Shown: positions 1-5,715, numbered from the stretch's first letter. The stretch is DNA of 6,555 nt from an uncultured Clostridia bacterium (GCA_947383645.1 CANDEH010000117.1:1-6555); one strand, 5' to 3'. Program-made: numbers and translations. The notes: generated from the sequence alone by a model not told the origin.

Positions 1-8
1 CGCTTTTG

Positions 9-36
9 GTTACTTTTCCCGCGCGGGAAAAGTAAC
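9..36. repeat. Perfect 28-base palindrome downstream of kdpE
   Basis: Bases 9-22 (GTTACTTTTCCCGC) are exactly complementary to 23-36, so the 28 bases form a perfect palindrome centred on GCGC. As RNA it would be a very stable hairpin on either strand. It lies about 85 bases past the stop codon of the response regulator. No clear T-run follows on either strand (the minus strand continues CCAAAAGCG), so a simple intrinsic terminator is not well supported. Its perfect symmetry and its place among other palindromes suggest a dispersed REP-like intergenic repeat. That is an inference, because copy number cannot be judged from one window. Confidence 0.7.
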
Positions 37-116
37 TCGCCCCGGGGGGCGAAACTCCCCGTCCCCCGTCCCCGCCGCGGGCCGCGGCGGATCCTCCCCC
101 GCGCCGGGGCCGGCGC
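37..116. repeat. Run of three GC-rich inverted repeats after kdpE
   Basis: Three further palindromes follow the 28-base one. TCGCCCC (37-43) pairs with GGGGCGA (46-52). CCGCCGCGG (72-80) pairs with CCGCGGCGG (82-90) across one base. GCGCCGG (101-107) pairs with CCGGCGC (110-116). All are perfect. Transcripts leaving kdpE on the minus strand meet the 101-116 stem five bases after the stop codon. The array probably blocks 3' exonuclease or attenuates read-through, but there is no U-tract to prove termination. It contains no supportable gene. Confidence 0.55.
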
Positions 117-121
117 AACAG

Positions 122-826
122 CTACTCCCCCTCAATCATCCGATACCCCACGCCCATCTCCGTGACAATATACTTCGGATCCGCCGGATTGTCCTCAATC
201 TTCCGCCGAATATTCGCCATATTGACCCGCAAAATCTGATTGTCGCTTTTTGCCTTGGGCCCCCAGAGCTCCCGAATAATAAAATCATAGGTCAGCACCC
301 GCCCGGCGTACTTCCCCAGCAGGGCCACAATCCGGTACTCCCCCTGGGTCAGTCTGGCATTCTCACCGCGGAGAAAGACACAGTGCTTGTCGTAGTCGAT
401 GACCAGATCCCCAGTACAGAACTTTCCGGAGCTGGCGATCATGCTGCTGGGCAGCTGGGTGCGGGTGTGGCGGATGGCTGTGCGGATGCGGGCCAGCAGC
501 TCCGCTGCGCCGAAGGGCTTTGTGAGATAGTCGTCGGCTCCTGCATCCAGGGCCGCTACCTTGTCCCGCTCGTGATTCCGGGCGGAGAGCACCACGATGG
601 GCAGCGTGCTCCATGTCCGCAGGTCGCGGATGATCTCCATGCCGTCCATGTCAGGGAGACCCAGATCCAGCAGCAGCAGGTCCGGACAGTGGGAGGTGAG
701 CATGCTCATCCCCTCGGCGGCGCTGGCGGCCAGAATGGGGTCGTAGTCGTTGGCGGTGAGCACGGCGGCAATCAGACTGCGGATGCCCGCCTCGTCCTCA
801 ATAACCAGTACCTTGTCCTTAAACAT
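122..826 (-). CDS. kdpE: KdpE-like OmpR-family response regulator
   Basis: DNA-binding response regulator of 234 residues, the normal length for the OmpR/PhoB subfamily. The receiver domain (about residues 4-118) has the acidic pair E10-D11, the phospho-acceptor D54 in LLLDLGLPD, S81 and the conserved K103 in LTKPF. A winged-helix output domain (about 135-231) ends with the usual RRKIEDNP...YIVTEMGVGYRM pattern. The RxLTxxEYRIVALL...VLTYDFIIRELWG segment and the KdpD-like partner make KdpE the best family match. It starts at ATG 826, eight bases inside the end of the kinase gene, with GGAGGAAAAC as ribosome binding site, so the two genes are translationally coupled. The kinase presumably phosphorylates it, and it then controls transcription. 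In known cases the target is K+ uptake (kdpFABC), which is not seen here, so the regulon may differ. The family is certain; the symbol is likely. Confidence 0.9.
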   Translation of the reverse strand: MFKDKVLVIEDEAGIRSLIAAVLTANDYDPILAASAAEGMSMLTSHCPDLLLLDLGLPDMDGMEIIRDLRTWSTLPIVVLSARNHERDKVAALDAGADDYLTKPFGAAELLARIRTAIRHTRTQLPSSMIASSGKFCTGDLVIDYDKHCVFLRGENARLTQGEYRIVALLGKYAGRVLTYDFIIRELWGPKAKSDNQILRVNMANIRRKIEDNPADPKYIVTEMGVGYRMIEGE

Positions 827-1898
827 CGTTTTCCTCCTCCCCGGTCAGGGGCAGTGTGATGGCAAACTCCGCCCCTTCGGCCGTGTTCCGAGCGGTGATG
901 GTTCCCCCGTGGGCGGCGATGATGGTCCGGCACACAGAGAGGCCGATGCCCATATTCCGGCCGGTGTCTGTCCGGCGATCCCGGATCTGGGCGTAGGTAT
1001 CCTGAAGAATATGCGGCAGCAGCTGCTGATCCACGCCGCCGCCGTTGTCGGCGATGACCATGGTCACGCTCTCCGCCTCCTGGCGGAAGGAGATGCGGAT
1101 GGCCGTAGTGTTTTGGCCGTGGATCACGGCGTTTTCCATCACATTCATCAGTACCTGCTCCATCAGCGTCACATCCATGGACACCAAAGCGATCTCCGCC
1201 GGGGCGGCGATGGATACCTCCACCGCCGGGTGGCGCCGGCGGAACTTCTGCACAGCGCTTCCCGCCGCCTCCTCCAGCACCTCGGGCTGCCGGCTGAGCA
1301 GAGCGCCGCCGTTCTCCATCCGCGTGATGGACAGAAGATTTTCCACCATGGTAATCAGCCACTCCCCCTCCTCCTGCACATGGACCAGTAGCTCTCTGCA
1401 ATCGGCCCTGGGAAGCTTGTCCCCATTCTCTAAAATGGCGGAGACAGACCCCACAATGGAGGTGAGAGGGGTGCGGATGTCGTGGGAGATCGCCCGAAGC
1501 AGGTTTGCCCGCAGCTTCTCCTTCTCCGTCTCCGAACGCAGCCGCTCGTGGTCCTTGATCTGAGTGGTCAGGGCGCTGATAACGACGGACACGGCCAGCA
1601 TGGCCAGAAAGGTCAGGGGGTAGCCGGCTACGGTGAAGTCCAGGGACCAGTAGGGGTAGGTGAAGATATAGTTGGTGCAGACCACCCCCACAAAGGAGGC
1701 GAAGATACCGTAGAGATAGCCGGCGGTGAAGCGGGCGATGCAGATCACAGCCAGCACGAAAACCATGGAGGCGTAGCCGCCGCTGGGGTCGAGCCGTAAA
1801 AGGACGGCACAGAGCGCCACCGCCCCCAGAAGGATGGCGAGAGATACGCCTGTATCTCTCCAGGAGACCCGGAACCAATCGTTGATCTTTCGTTTCAT
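819..1898 (-). CDS. kdpD: Short KdpD-like sensor histidine kinase (DUF4118 type)
   Basis: Membrane histidine kinase of 359 residues from ATG 1898. Hydrophobic helices at about residues 18-110 match the four-segment DUF4118 membrane region of KdpD. A short linker (KDHERLRSETEKEKLRANLLR) leads to the H-box AISHDIRTPLTSIVGS with phospho-accepting H139. The ATPase domain follows: N-box MNVMENAVIHG (N256), G1 box ADNGGGV (about 283-289) and G2 box MGIGLSVCR (about 316-324). Full KdpD proteins are near 900 residues. The N-terminal KdpD domain, the Usp domain (where c-di-AMP binds in staphylococci) and the GAF region are missing, so signal input must be through the membrane region or unknown. An in-frame GTG at 1913 would add five residues but overlaps the GGGAGG ribosome binding site; ATG 1898 is preferred although the spacing (14 bases) is long. 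Transcribed with kdpE from the promoter at 1942-1970. Confidence 0.85.
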   Translation of the reverse strand: MKRKINDWFRVSWRDTGVSLAILLGAVALCAVLLRLDPSGGYASMVFVLAVICIARFTAGYLYGIFASFVGVVCTNYIFTYPYWSLDFTVAGYPLTFLAMLAVSVVISALTTQIKDHERLRSETEKEKLRANLLRAISHDIRTPLTSIVGSVSAILENGDKLPRADCRELLVHVQEEGEWLITMVENLLSITRMENGGALLSRQPEVLEEAAGSAVQKFRRRHPAVEVSIAAPAEIALVSMDVTLMEQVLMNVMENAVIHGQNTTAIRISFRQEAESVTMVIADNGGGVDQQLLPHILQDTYAQIRDRRTDTGRNMGIGLSVCRTIIAAHGGTITARNTAEGAEFAITLPLTGEEENDV

Positions 1899-1941
1899 TT
1901 GTAATGGACGCACCTCCCGGCAGGGGGATATAATTTAGTAT

Positions 1942-1970
1942 ATCATACTCAGGTGTTAAGAGGTTGTAAA
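1942..1970 (-). promoter_or_regulatory. Predicted sigma-A promoter of kdpDE
   Basis: Read on the minus strand, TTTACA (1970-1965) and TATGAT (1947-1942) are separated by exactly 17 bases. This is a good match to the housekeeping promoter. Transcription would start near 1935, leaving a leader of about 35 bases that carries the GGGAGG site at 1919-1914. AGTAT/ATACT half-sites (1937-1941, 1945-1949) straddle the -10 and could be a small operator, but this is weak. Confidence 0.65.
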
Positions 1971-2145
1971 GGGAGAAGACGCTTTTTTGGCGGAGGGAAA
2001 ATTTGCAGGGTCCTCTCACGCATCCTCTCCCGCCTTCACCGCCAAAAGTGCGGACCTGAGGGAAGGCATGCTTTGTGCGATTCCGAAGCCGGCAGGCGCG
2101 GTGGAAGAGAGGAGCATTTTTATCGCGGTCCATCCGATTTATCCC
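1971..2145. other. Intergenic region between kdpDE and the mtnN promoter
   Basis: This stretch separates the two divergent promoters. Open frames exist on the plus strand from 1953 and 1987 and run to about 2205, but they show no domain, their starts lack a convincing ribosome binding site, and they run through the predicted promoter at 2146-2174. I see no supportable gene. A T6 run at 1983-1988 has no strong stem in front of it. Confidence 0.4.
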
Positions 2146-2174
2146 TTTACGCACCGGGGCGGGTGTGGTACAAT
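2146..2174 (+). promoter_or_regulatory. Predicted extended -10 promoter upstream of mtnN
   Basis: TTTACG (2146-2151) and TACAAT (2169-2174) are spaced by 17 bases, and TGG directly before the -10 gives an extended -10 element (TGnTACAAT). Transcription would begin near 2181 and run toward mtnN. That leaves a leader of about 330 bases, much longer than needed for translation, unless a nearer promoter exists. Confidence 0.55.
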
Positions 2175-2179
2175 AAATA

Positions 2180-2440
2180 CAATCGAAGCACTGAGAAGCT
2201 GAACCAATAGGCTCAACACACATCTTTGCGGCTAAAATTGCCGCTAACTGCGTTAAAAAATCTTGAAATACACCAAGTATTTCTGCGATTTCTTGCCTTG
2301 TTATCTCCAATTTTATCTCGCAAATCTGTATGCTTCACCTATTGCTACAGCTTCTTAAAAACCGGCAGCAGCTTCGTTGCCCTCCTTTTTACCTCTTCCC
2401 AAGTGCTTCCACTGCAATTTAAAATTTCTCTGTAGAACGG
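2180..2440. other. AT-rich leader of mtnN, possibly with a decayed gene
   Basis: The base composition here is clearly more AT-rich than in every flanking gene. Two small stems are visible on the plus strand: GCGGC/GCCGC (about 2229-2245) and GAAATAC-ACCAA-GTATTTC (about 2264-2282). On the minus strand, short open segments in different frames look protein-like. One ends in TWEEVKRRATKLLPVFKKL before a TAG. Another contains ITRQEIAEILGVFQDFL, which resembles the start of a helix-turn-helix (EIAEILGV). Stops separate them, so at most this is a broken gene. No ribosome binding site or intact frame supports a live product. An alternative reading is a structured 5' leader that controls mtnN-luxS; it does not match an SAH or SAM riboswitch that I recognise. 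Confidence 0.3.
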
Positions 2441-2510
2441 AATGACAGAGCATAGCCCCTGCGCTCCCGTCTTAATCTCTACTTTTTTCACTCTGAAAGG
2501 AGCCTCCTCG

Positions 2511-3191
2511 ATGAAAATTGCCCTCTCCTACGCCATGACCGGCGAGATTGCCAGTATCCTCCCCCCCGATGCCAGGCCCGTGGAAACTGCTGCCGGGGTG
2601 CCCTTCTATGCCATTGATACCGATATCATCGCCTGCTGCGGCGGTATCGGCAAGGTCAACGCCGCCATGGCCGCCCAGCTGTGTATTGACCGCTACCACC
2701 CGGATCTGATTCTCAACGCCGGAGTGGCCGGCAGCTTTCAGGACCTGGCCATCGGCACCGTGGTGCTGGCCGAGAGCTTCCTTCAGCACGATGTGGACAC
2801 CAGTCCCATCGGCGACCCGGTGGGCCTGGTATCCACAGTGAACCGTCTGGACTTCCCCACCAGCAAGCTCGATCTGGCAAAGTCCATTCTGGACCGTATG
2901 GCGGTGCCCTACGTCACCGGCCGGGTGGCCTCCGGGGACGCCTTCATGGTGAAGGGAGAGCGGGCGGACTGGGTGGCCCGGACCTTCTCTCCCACCCTCT
3001 GTGAGATGGAAGGCTGCGCTGTGGCCCAGGTATGCCTGCGCAACGGCGTGAACTTTATGGCCCTCAAGTCCGTGTCTGACCGGCTGTGCATGGAGAACAG
3101 TCCCGGAGAGTACTTCAACTTCGGCGAGGCTATGGAACGGCTGAACAAAATCGTCCTCCCCTTCGCCCAGGCATTGCGGGACGCCCAGTGA
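2511..3191 (+). CDS. mtnN: 5'-methylthioadenosine/S-adenosylhomocysteine nucleosidase
   Basis: Hydrolyses the N-glycosidic bond of methylthioadenosine and S-adenosylhomocysteine in the cytosol, releasing adenine and 5'-methylthioribose or S-ribosylhomocysteine. The 226-residue product has the usual length and begins MKIALSYAMTGE, placing the catalytic acid/base E12 exactly as in the E. coli enzyme (MKIGIIGAMEEE). Other hallmarks are GGIGKVNAA (44-52), LILNAGVAGS (66-75), VASGDAF (139-145), the ribose-binding M166-E167 in CEMEG, and the catalytic D190 in SVSD. The family is a PNP/UDP phosphorylase-fold dimer. ATG 2511 has AAAGGAG (2496-2502) eight bases upstream; an in-frame ATG at 2442 would add residues absent from the family. 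It is followed by luxS, which uses its product, so the pair forms the SAH detoxification / AI-2 route. Confidence is high. Confidence 0.93.
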   Translation: MKIALSYAMTGEIASILPPDARPVETAAGVPFYAIDTDIIACCGGIGKVNAAMAAQLCIDRYHPDLILNAGVAGSFQDLAIGTVVLAESFLQHDVDTSPIGDPVGLVSTVNRLDFPTSKLDLAKSILDRMAVPYVTGRVASGDAFMVKGERADWVARTFSPTLCEMEGCAVAQVCLRNGVNFMALKSVSDRLCMENSPGEYFNFGEAMERLNKIVLPFAQALRDAQ

Positions 3192-3319
3192 ATGAGGAAT
3201 TAGGAGTTAGGAATTAGGAATTAGGAATGAATGTGTCCAGCTGGCGCTGGACGATTTGAAATCCATTCGCCGCAGGCGAATACCACAATTCCTAACTCCT
3301 CATTCCTAATTCCTAATTG
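3191..3319. repeat. Heptamer-armed foldback element (MITE-like) between mtnN and luxS
   Basis: Starting at the last base of the mtnN stop codon, the left arm (about 3191-3230) is a run of seven-base units of the type GGAATTA/GGAGTTA. The right arm (3285-3319) carries the complementary TAATTCC/TAACTCC units, so about 34 bases pair with only a few mismatches. Two perfect hairpins lie between the arms: GTCCAGC-TGGC-GCTGGAC (3235-3252) and ATTCGCC-GCA-GGCGAAT (3265-3281). The whole is a cruciform-capable, non-coding unit with no transposase. The AT-rich arms contrast with the adjoining genes. It most resembles a miniature inverted-repeat element. A role in processing or attenuating the mtnN-luxS transcript is possible but unproven. 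Confidence 0.75.
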
Positions 3320-3337
3320 AAAAAAGGAGGCTGTACA

Positions 3338-3796
3338 ATGGAACGCATCGCCAGTTTTCAGGTGGATCACAACAAGCTCGAGCCCGGGCTGTATCTCTCC
3401 CGGCGGGATGGGCAGGTGTCTACCTTCGACCTGCGCTTTAAGAAGCCCAATACTGGGGACCTGCTCTCCAATGCGGAGATGCACTCTGTGGAGCACATCC
3501 TGGCCACTCTGCTGCGCAACAGTTCCCGGCGGGACGCGGTGATCTACTTTGGCCCCATGGGGTGCCAGACCGGCTTTTACTTCCTTTTCGACAGCGAGCA
3601 GCTCACCGACGCCGAGGCTGTGGAGCTGCTGAAGGACTGCTTCACCGCCGGGGCGGATTTTGACGGACCCATGCCCGGTAAGAGCGCTGCGGAGTGCGGG
3701 AACTACCGGAATCTGGAGGTATCCCTGGCCCGGGAGCAGTGTGCATACTATCGGGATCTGATCCGGGACTGGACAGTGGAGCGGCTGGCCTACTGA
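3338..3796 (+). CDS. luxS: S-ribosylhomocysteine lyase (AI-2 synthase)
   Basis: Cleaves S-ribosylhomocysteine to homocysteine and 4,5-dihydroxy-2,3-pentanedione, which cyclises to autoinducer-2. The cytosolic product is 152 residues, typical for LuxS. It shows the N-terminal ERIASFQVDHNKLEPGLYL, the metal motif HSVEH (H49, E52, H53), MGCQTGFY with the active-site cysteine C76, and the third metal ligand C120 in ECGNY. All catalytic and metal residues are present, so the enzyme should be active as a metal-dependent homodimer. ATG 3338 has AGGAGG (3325-3330) at ideal spacing; the frame opens slightly earlier but upstream codons lack family similarity. Its substrate is made by the MtnN encoded just before it. 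The foldback repeat lies between them and no separate strong promoter is seen, so it is probably read from the mtnN transcript. Confidence 0.95.
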   Translation: MERIASFQVDHNKLEPGLYLSRRDGQVSTFDLRFKKPNTGDLLSNAEMHSVEHILATLLRNSSRRDAVIYFGPMGCQTGFYFLFDSEQLTDAEAVELLKDCFTAGADFDGPMPGKSAAECGNYRNLEVSLAREQCAYYRDLIRDWTVERLAY

Positions 3797-3848
3797 GGGG
3801 GCGGAGCCCTGCGGGCCTGTATTTTGGTATTACGGAGGGGAGGGGACT

Positions 3849-4265
3849 ATGAGACGGATATACTGGATTTGGGGCGGAGCCTTTGTGAGTGCGGCGGTTA
3901 TAGAAGGGCTGGATATGCTTTTGGGGGCGCTGCTCATAGGCGTATGGTTCCCGCTGGCCTATCTGCTCACCGCGGCCCTCCGCATTTTTCTCCTGGCAAA
4001 GATAACGGAGACAGCCGTGTTTCTGTATGAGAGGCACACCGGGCAGTCGGAGGAGCGCGGCATCTCCCGCTTCTATCTCGCGGCAGGGGCGGGCGTTGTC
4101 GCTGCGGACCTCTTTGCGCTTTTGATGACCCCCCTGTTTCCCTTCCTGTGGAACGCGGTGGCAGGTGTGCTGCTGTTCTTTTTCCTCCGCATATTCCTAT
4201 TTGCCGAACTGGCGGATCTGGTGCTGCGCTGGAGGGGCGGCAAGCGGACGGACAGCCTGCTGTGA
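3849..4265 (+). CDS. Small multi-pass membrane protein of unknown function
   Basis: A 138-residue product I do not recognise. It starts at ATG 3849 behind a very strong GGAGGGGAGGGG (about 3835-3846). Hydrophobic stretches at about residues 7-30, 33-50, 76-96 and 98-120 suggest three or four membrane helices. A charged hydrophilic loop (ERHTGQSEERG, 61-71) lies between the two halves and a basic tail (RWRGGKRTDSLL) sits at the C-terminus, probably cytosolic. The two halves both contain an aromatic/basic LRIFLxAxxxE-like pattern (LRIFLLAKITE about 44-54; LRIFLFAELAD about 113-123), hinting at an internal duplication. It sits 52 bases after luxS and before the terminator at 4310-4340, so it is probably co-transcribed with the AI-2 genes. 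That does not show a role in AI-2 export. Confidence 0.7.
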   Translation: MRRIYWIWGGAFVSAAVIEGLDMLLGALLIGVWFPLAYLLTAALRIFLLAKITETAVFLYERHTGQSEERGISRFYLAAGAGVVAADLFALLMTPLFPFLWNAVAGVLLFFFLRIFLFAELADLVLRWRGGKRTDSLL

Positions 4266-4309
4266 TGGACGGCGGCGGAGCCGCTGAGGAAAATTGCAAA
4301 AAAACCTCG

Positions 4310-4340
4310 CACCCCGCGCAACCGGCGCGGGGTGTTTTGT
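4310..4340 (+). terminator. Intrinsic terminator of the mtnN-luxS unit
   Basis: CACCCCGCGC (4310-4319) pairs perfectly with GCGCGGGGTG (4325-4334) across a five-base loop, followed by TTTTGT. An A7 run just upstream (4298-4304) could help it act in the opposite direction too. It lies 45 bases after the membrane protein gene and separates that unit from the sigma factor operon. Confidence 0.85.
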
Positions 4341-4367
4341 CTCTATAGAGGTGAAAGGACCTTTCAC
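4341..4367. promoter_or_regulatory. Two adjacent palindromes upstream of the sigma factor
   Basis: CTCTATAGAG (4341-4350) is a perfect ten-base palindrome. Directly next to it, GTGAAAGG and CCTTTCAC (4351-4358, 4360-4367) form a perfect inverted repeat around one A. They lie between the terminator T-run and the ribosome binding site, where a promoter or operator for the sigma operon would be expected. No convincing -35/-10 pair is visible, so an alternative promoter class or operator is inferred only from position and symmetry. Confidence 0.45.
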
Positions 4368-4393
4368 AGACCATTTACGAGGAGGTGAGGCCG

Positions 4394-4924
4394 ATGCAGG
4401 ATGCGGCGCTTATGGACCTGCTGACCCAGCGGTCGGAGGAGGCGATCCCCGCCCTGGCGGAGACCTACGGGACCTACTGCCGCGCCATTGCCGGGAACAT
4501 CCTGCCCAGCGCCGAGGACGCGGAGGAGTGCCTCAGCGACGCCTGGCTGGCCCTCTGGAACGCCATCCCCCCGGCCCGGCCGGAGAGTTTGAAGGCATAC
4601 CTGGGGGCGGTGGTCCGCAATGGAGCCCTGCGGCGGCTGCGGTCCCTGCCGGAGCCGGCGGCGGAGCTGGACGAGGCCCTGGCGGGCCGGGACGCCGTCG
4701 CGGAGCGCTGGGAAGCCCGGGCTTTGGGGGAGGCCATCTCCGCCTTCCTCCGGCGGGAGAGCGCCGGCAGCCGCGCCGCCTTCGTCCGGCGGTACTGGTA
4801 CGCCGACAGCGTGGAGGCCGTGGCCCTGCGCCTGGGCTGGAGCGTGAGCAAGACGAAGAGCGTCCTCTTTCGGACGCGGAAGCGCCTGCGGGCGCATTTG
4901 GAGAAGGAGGGATTCCTGGTATGA
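4394..4924 (+). CDS. ECF-like sigma-70 family RNA polymerase sigma factor
   Basis: A 176-residue protein with the two-domain layout of an extracytoplasmic-function sigma factor. The region-2 part (about residues 15-80) includes YGTYCRAIAGNILPSAEDAEECLSDAWLALWNAI, the DAEE...D..W..LW pattern that contacts core polymerase and the -10. A linker rich in Ala/Glu follows. The region-4 part (about 115-172) includes FVRRYWYADSVEAVALRLGWSVSKTKSVLFRTRKRLRAHLEKEG, a helix-turn-helix for -35 binding. ATG 4394 is preceded by GAGGAGG (4379-4385) at good spacing; a GTG at 4385 lies inside that site and is not the start. Its stop overlaps the next start by ATGA. It presumably directs polymerase to a small regulon in response to an envelope or surface signal relayed by the membrane protein encoded next. 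The signal and targets are unknown. Confidence 0.85.
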   Translation: MQDAALMDLLTQRSEEAIPALAETYGTYCRAIAGNILPSAEDAEECLSDAWLALWNAIPPARPESLKAYLGAVVRNGALRRLRSLPEPAAELDEALAGRDAVAERWEARALGEAISAFLRRESAGSRAAFVRRYWYADSVEAVALRLGWSVSKTKSVLFRTRKRLRAHLEKEGFLV

Positions 4925-5715
4925 AGAACCCGAGCTTATGGGAGGCCATGGAGCACCTGGACCCCCTGCTGATCGAGGAGGCGGACCGGCCGGCGGTCCG
5001 GTGGAGACGGAGTTTGGGCCGGATGGCTGCCATCGCAGCGGCGGCCTGCCTGCTGCTGGCGGTGGGCGTACTGGCGGCGGAGGAGCTGTTCGGCTTCCGC
5101 ATTCTGGAGGTTAAAAACGATGAGCACGGCGCACGGCACAGTTTAGCCGTGGAGGACGCTGTCCAGTTCCCGGCGGCGCAGTTTGGCGAGACGGTACAGG
5201 AGCGCCTGGCCGCCGGCGGCGACCCCATCACGGTGCTGGAGACGCACCCCACCAGCGAGGAGGGCATCGACGTCTCCCGGATTCAGATCGAAGTCCCCTG
5301 GTTTGACACCTATGCCGAGGCTGCGGCCTACGTGGGGGAGAACATCCCCCTGGCCCCGGAGAGCAGCGCCCTGGCGGGGCATCCGGGCCCCCAGATCCGC
5401 GTCTCCACCAGCGGCAACGCGGTGAGCCTCAGTACGGTGTATGAGCTGGAGGAGACCGGCGTGATGTTCGATGTCACTATCCCCGTGGAGGGCGGCGCTG
5501 TGCCCTCCTTCGGCTCCTACTACGGCACCGACGAGATGGAGCTCACGCAGGAGACCACCGAGACCGGTACCGGCTGTCCGGCGCTGATCTACCGCACCTC
5601 CGGGGAGCGCAATACCTGCGAGGCGTACTTCATCCGGGAGGGGATTGTGTACAACCTGTTTCTCACCGAAACCAGCGATATAGCGGTCTTGCAGCGTATT
5701 TTAGACACCTTTTAA
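4921..5715 (+). CDS. Single-pass membrane protein, likely anti-sigma factor or sigma-associated sensor
   Basis: A 264-residue protein that starts at ATG 4921, overlapping the sigma factor stop (ATGA), which implies translational coupling. A short cytosolic N-terminus (MKNPSLWEAMEHLDPLLIEEAD..., about 1-33) is followed by one hydrophobic helix (about 34-53) and an outer domain of some 210 residues. This layout fits the clostridial proteins encoded directly after ECF-type sigma factors, in which the N-terminus holds the sigma factor and the outer domain senses. The C-terminal part (about 215-264, CPALIYRTSGERNTCEAYFIREGIVYNLFL...) is reminiscent of a DUF4367-like fold, a tentative match. Two cysteines, C219 and C233, are in the predicted outer domain and could form a disulfide. 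No zinc-binding HxxxCxxC motif is present, so it is not a ZAS-type anti-sigma factor. The role is inferred from context. Confidence 0.7.
   Translation: MKNPSLWEAMEHLDPLLIEEADRPAVRWRRSLGRMAAIAAAACLLLAVGVLAAEELFGFRILEVKNDEHGARHSLAVEDAVQFPAAQFGETVQERLAAGGDPITVLETHPTSEEGIDVSRIQIEVPWFDTYAEAAAYVGENIPLAPESSALAGHPGPQIRVSTSGNAVSLSTVYELEETGVMFDVTIPVEGGAVPSFGSYYGTDEMELTQETTETGTGCPALIYRTSGERNTCEAYFIREGIVYNLFLTETSDIAVLQRILDTF

Noticed and set aside
1987..2202. Small plus-strand gene of 71 codons before mtnN
   Set aside because: No clear ribosome binding site, no recognisable domain, and it spans the predicted promoter at 2146-2174.
772..2310. Minus-strand open frame of 512 codons covering the kinase region
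   Set aside because: It is a shifted frame of the GC-rich kinase gene with Arg/Gly/Pro/His-rich, domain-free translation; the overlapping frame has all histidine kinase motifs. Only its first ~40 codons are discussed, as a possible remnant.
2442..2510. N-terminal extension of mtnN from ATG 2442
   Set aside because: The extension does not fit the family, whereas ATG 2511 places E12 correctly and has a well-spaced AAAGGAG.
3256..3285. Promoter for luxS inside the foldback element (TTGAAA with AATACC 17 bases later)
   Set aside because: The -10 match is poor and the spacer is the perfect hairpin itself; not strong enough to list.
3191..3319. CRISPR-like array, because of the repeated seven-base units
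   Set aside because: The units are only seven bases, contiguous without spacers, and arranged as complementary arms around hairpins.
4533..5267. Long antisense frame over the sigma and sensor genes
   Set aside because: Low-complexity Ser/Pro/Arg translation typical of antisense GC-rich DNA, with no ribosome binding site or domain.
4294..5715. Plus-strand frame of 473 codons reading into the membrane sensor gene
   Set aside because: Its first ~209 codons overlap the sigma factor in another frame and are Gly/Pro/Arg-rich; the real start is ATG 4921 with the ATGA overlap.
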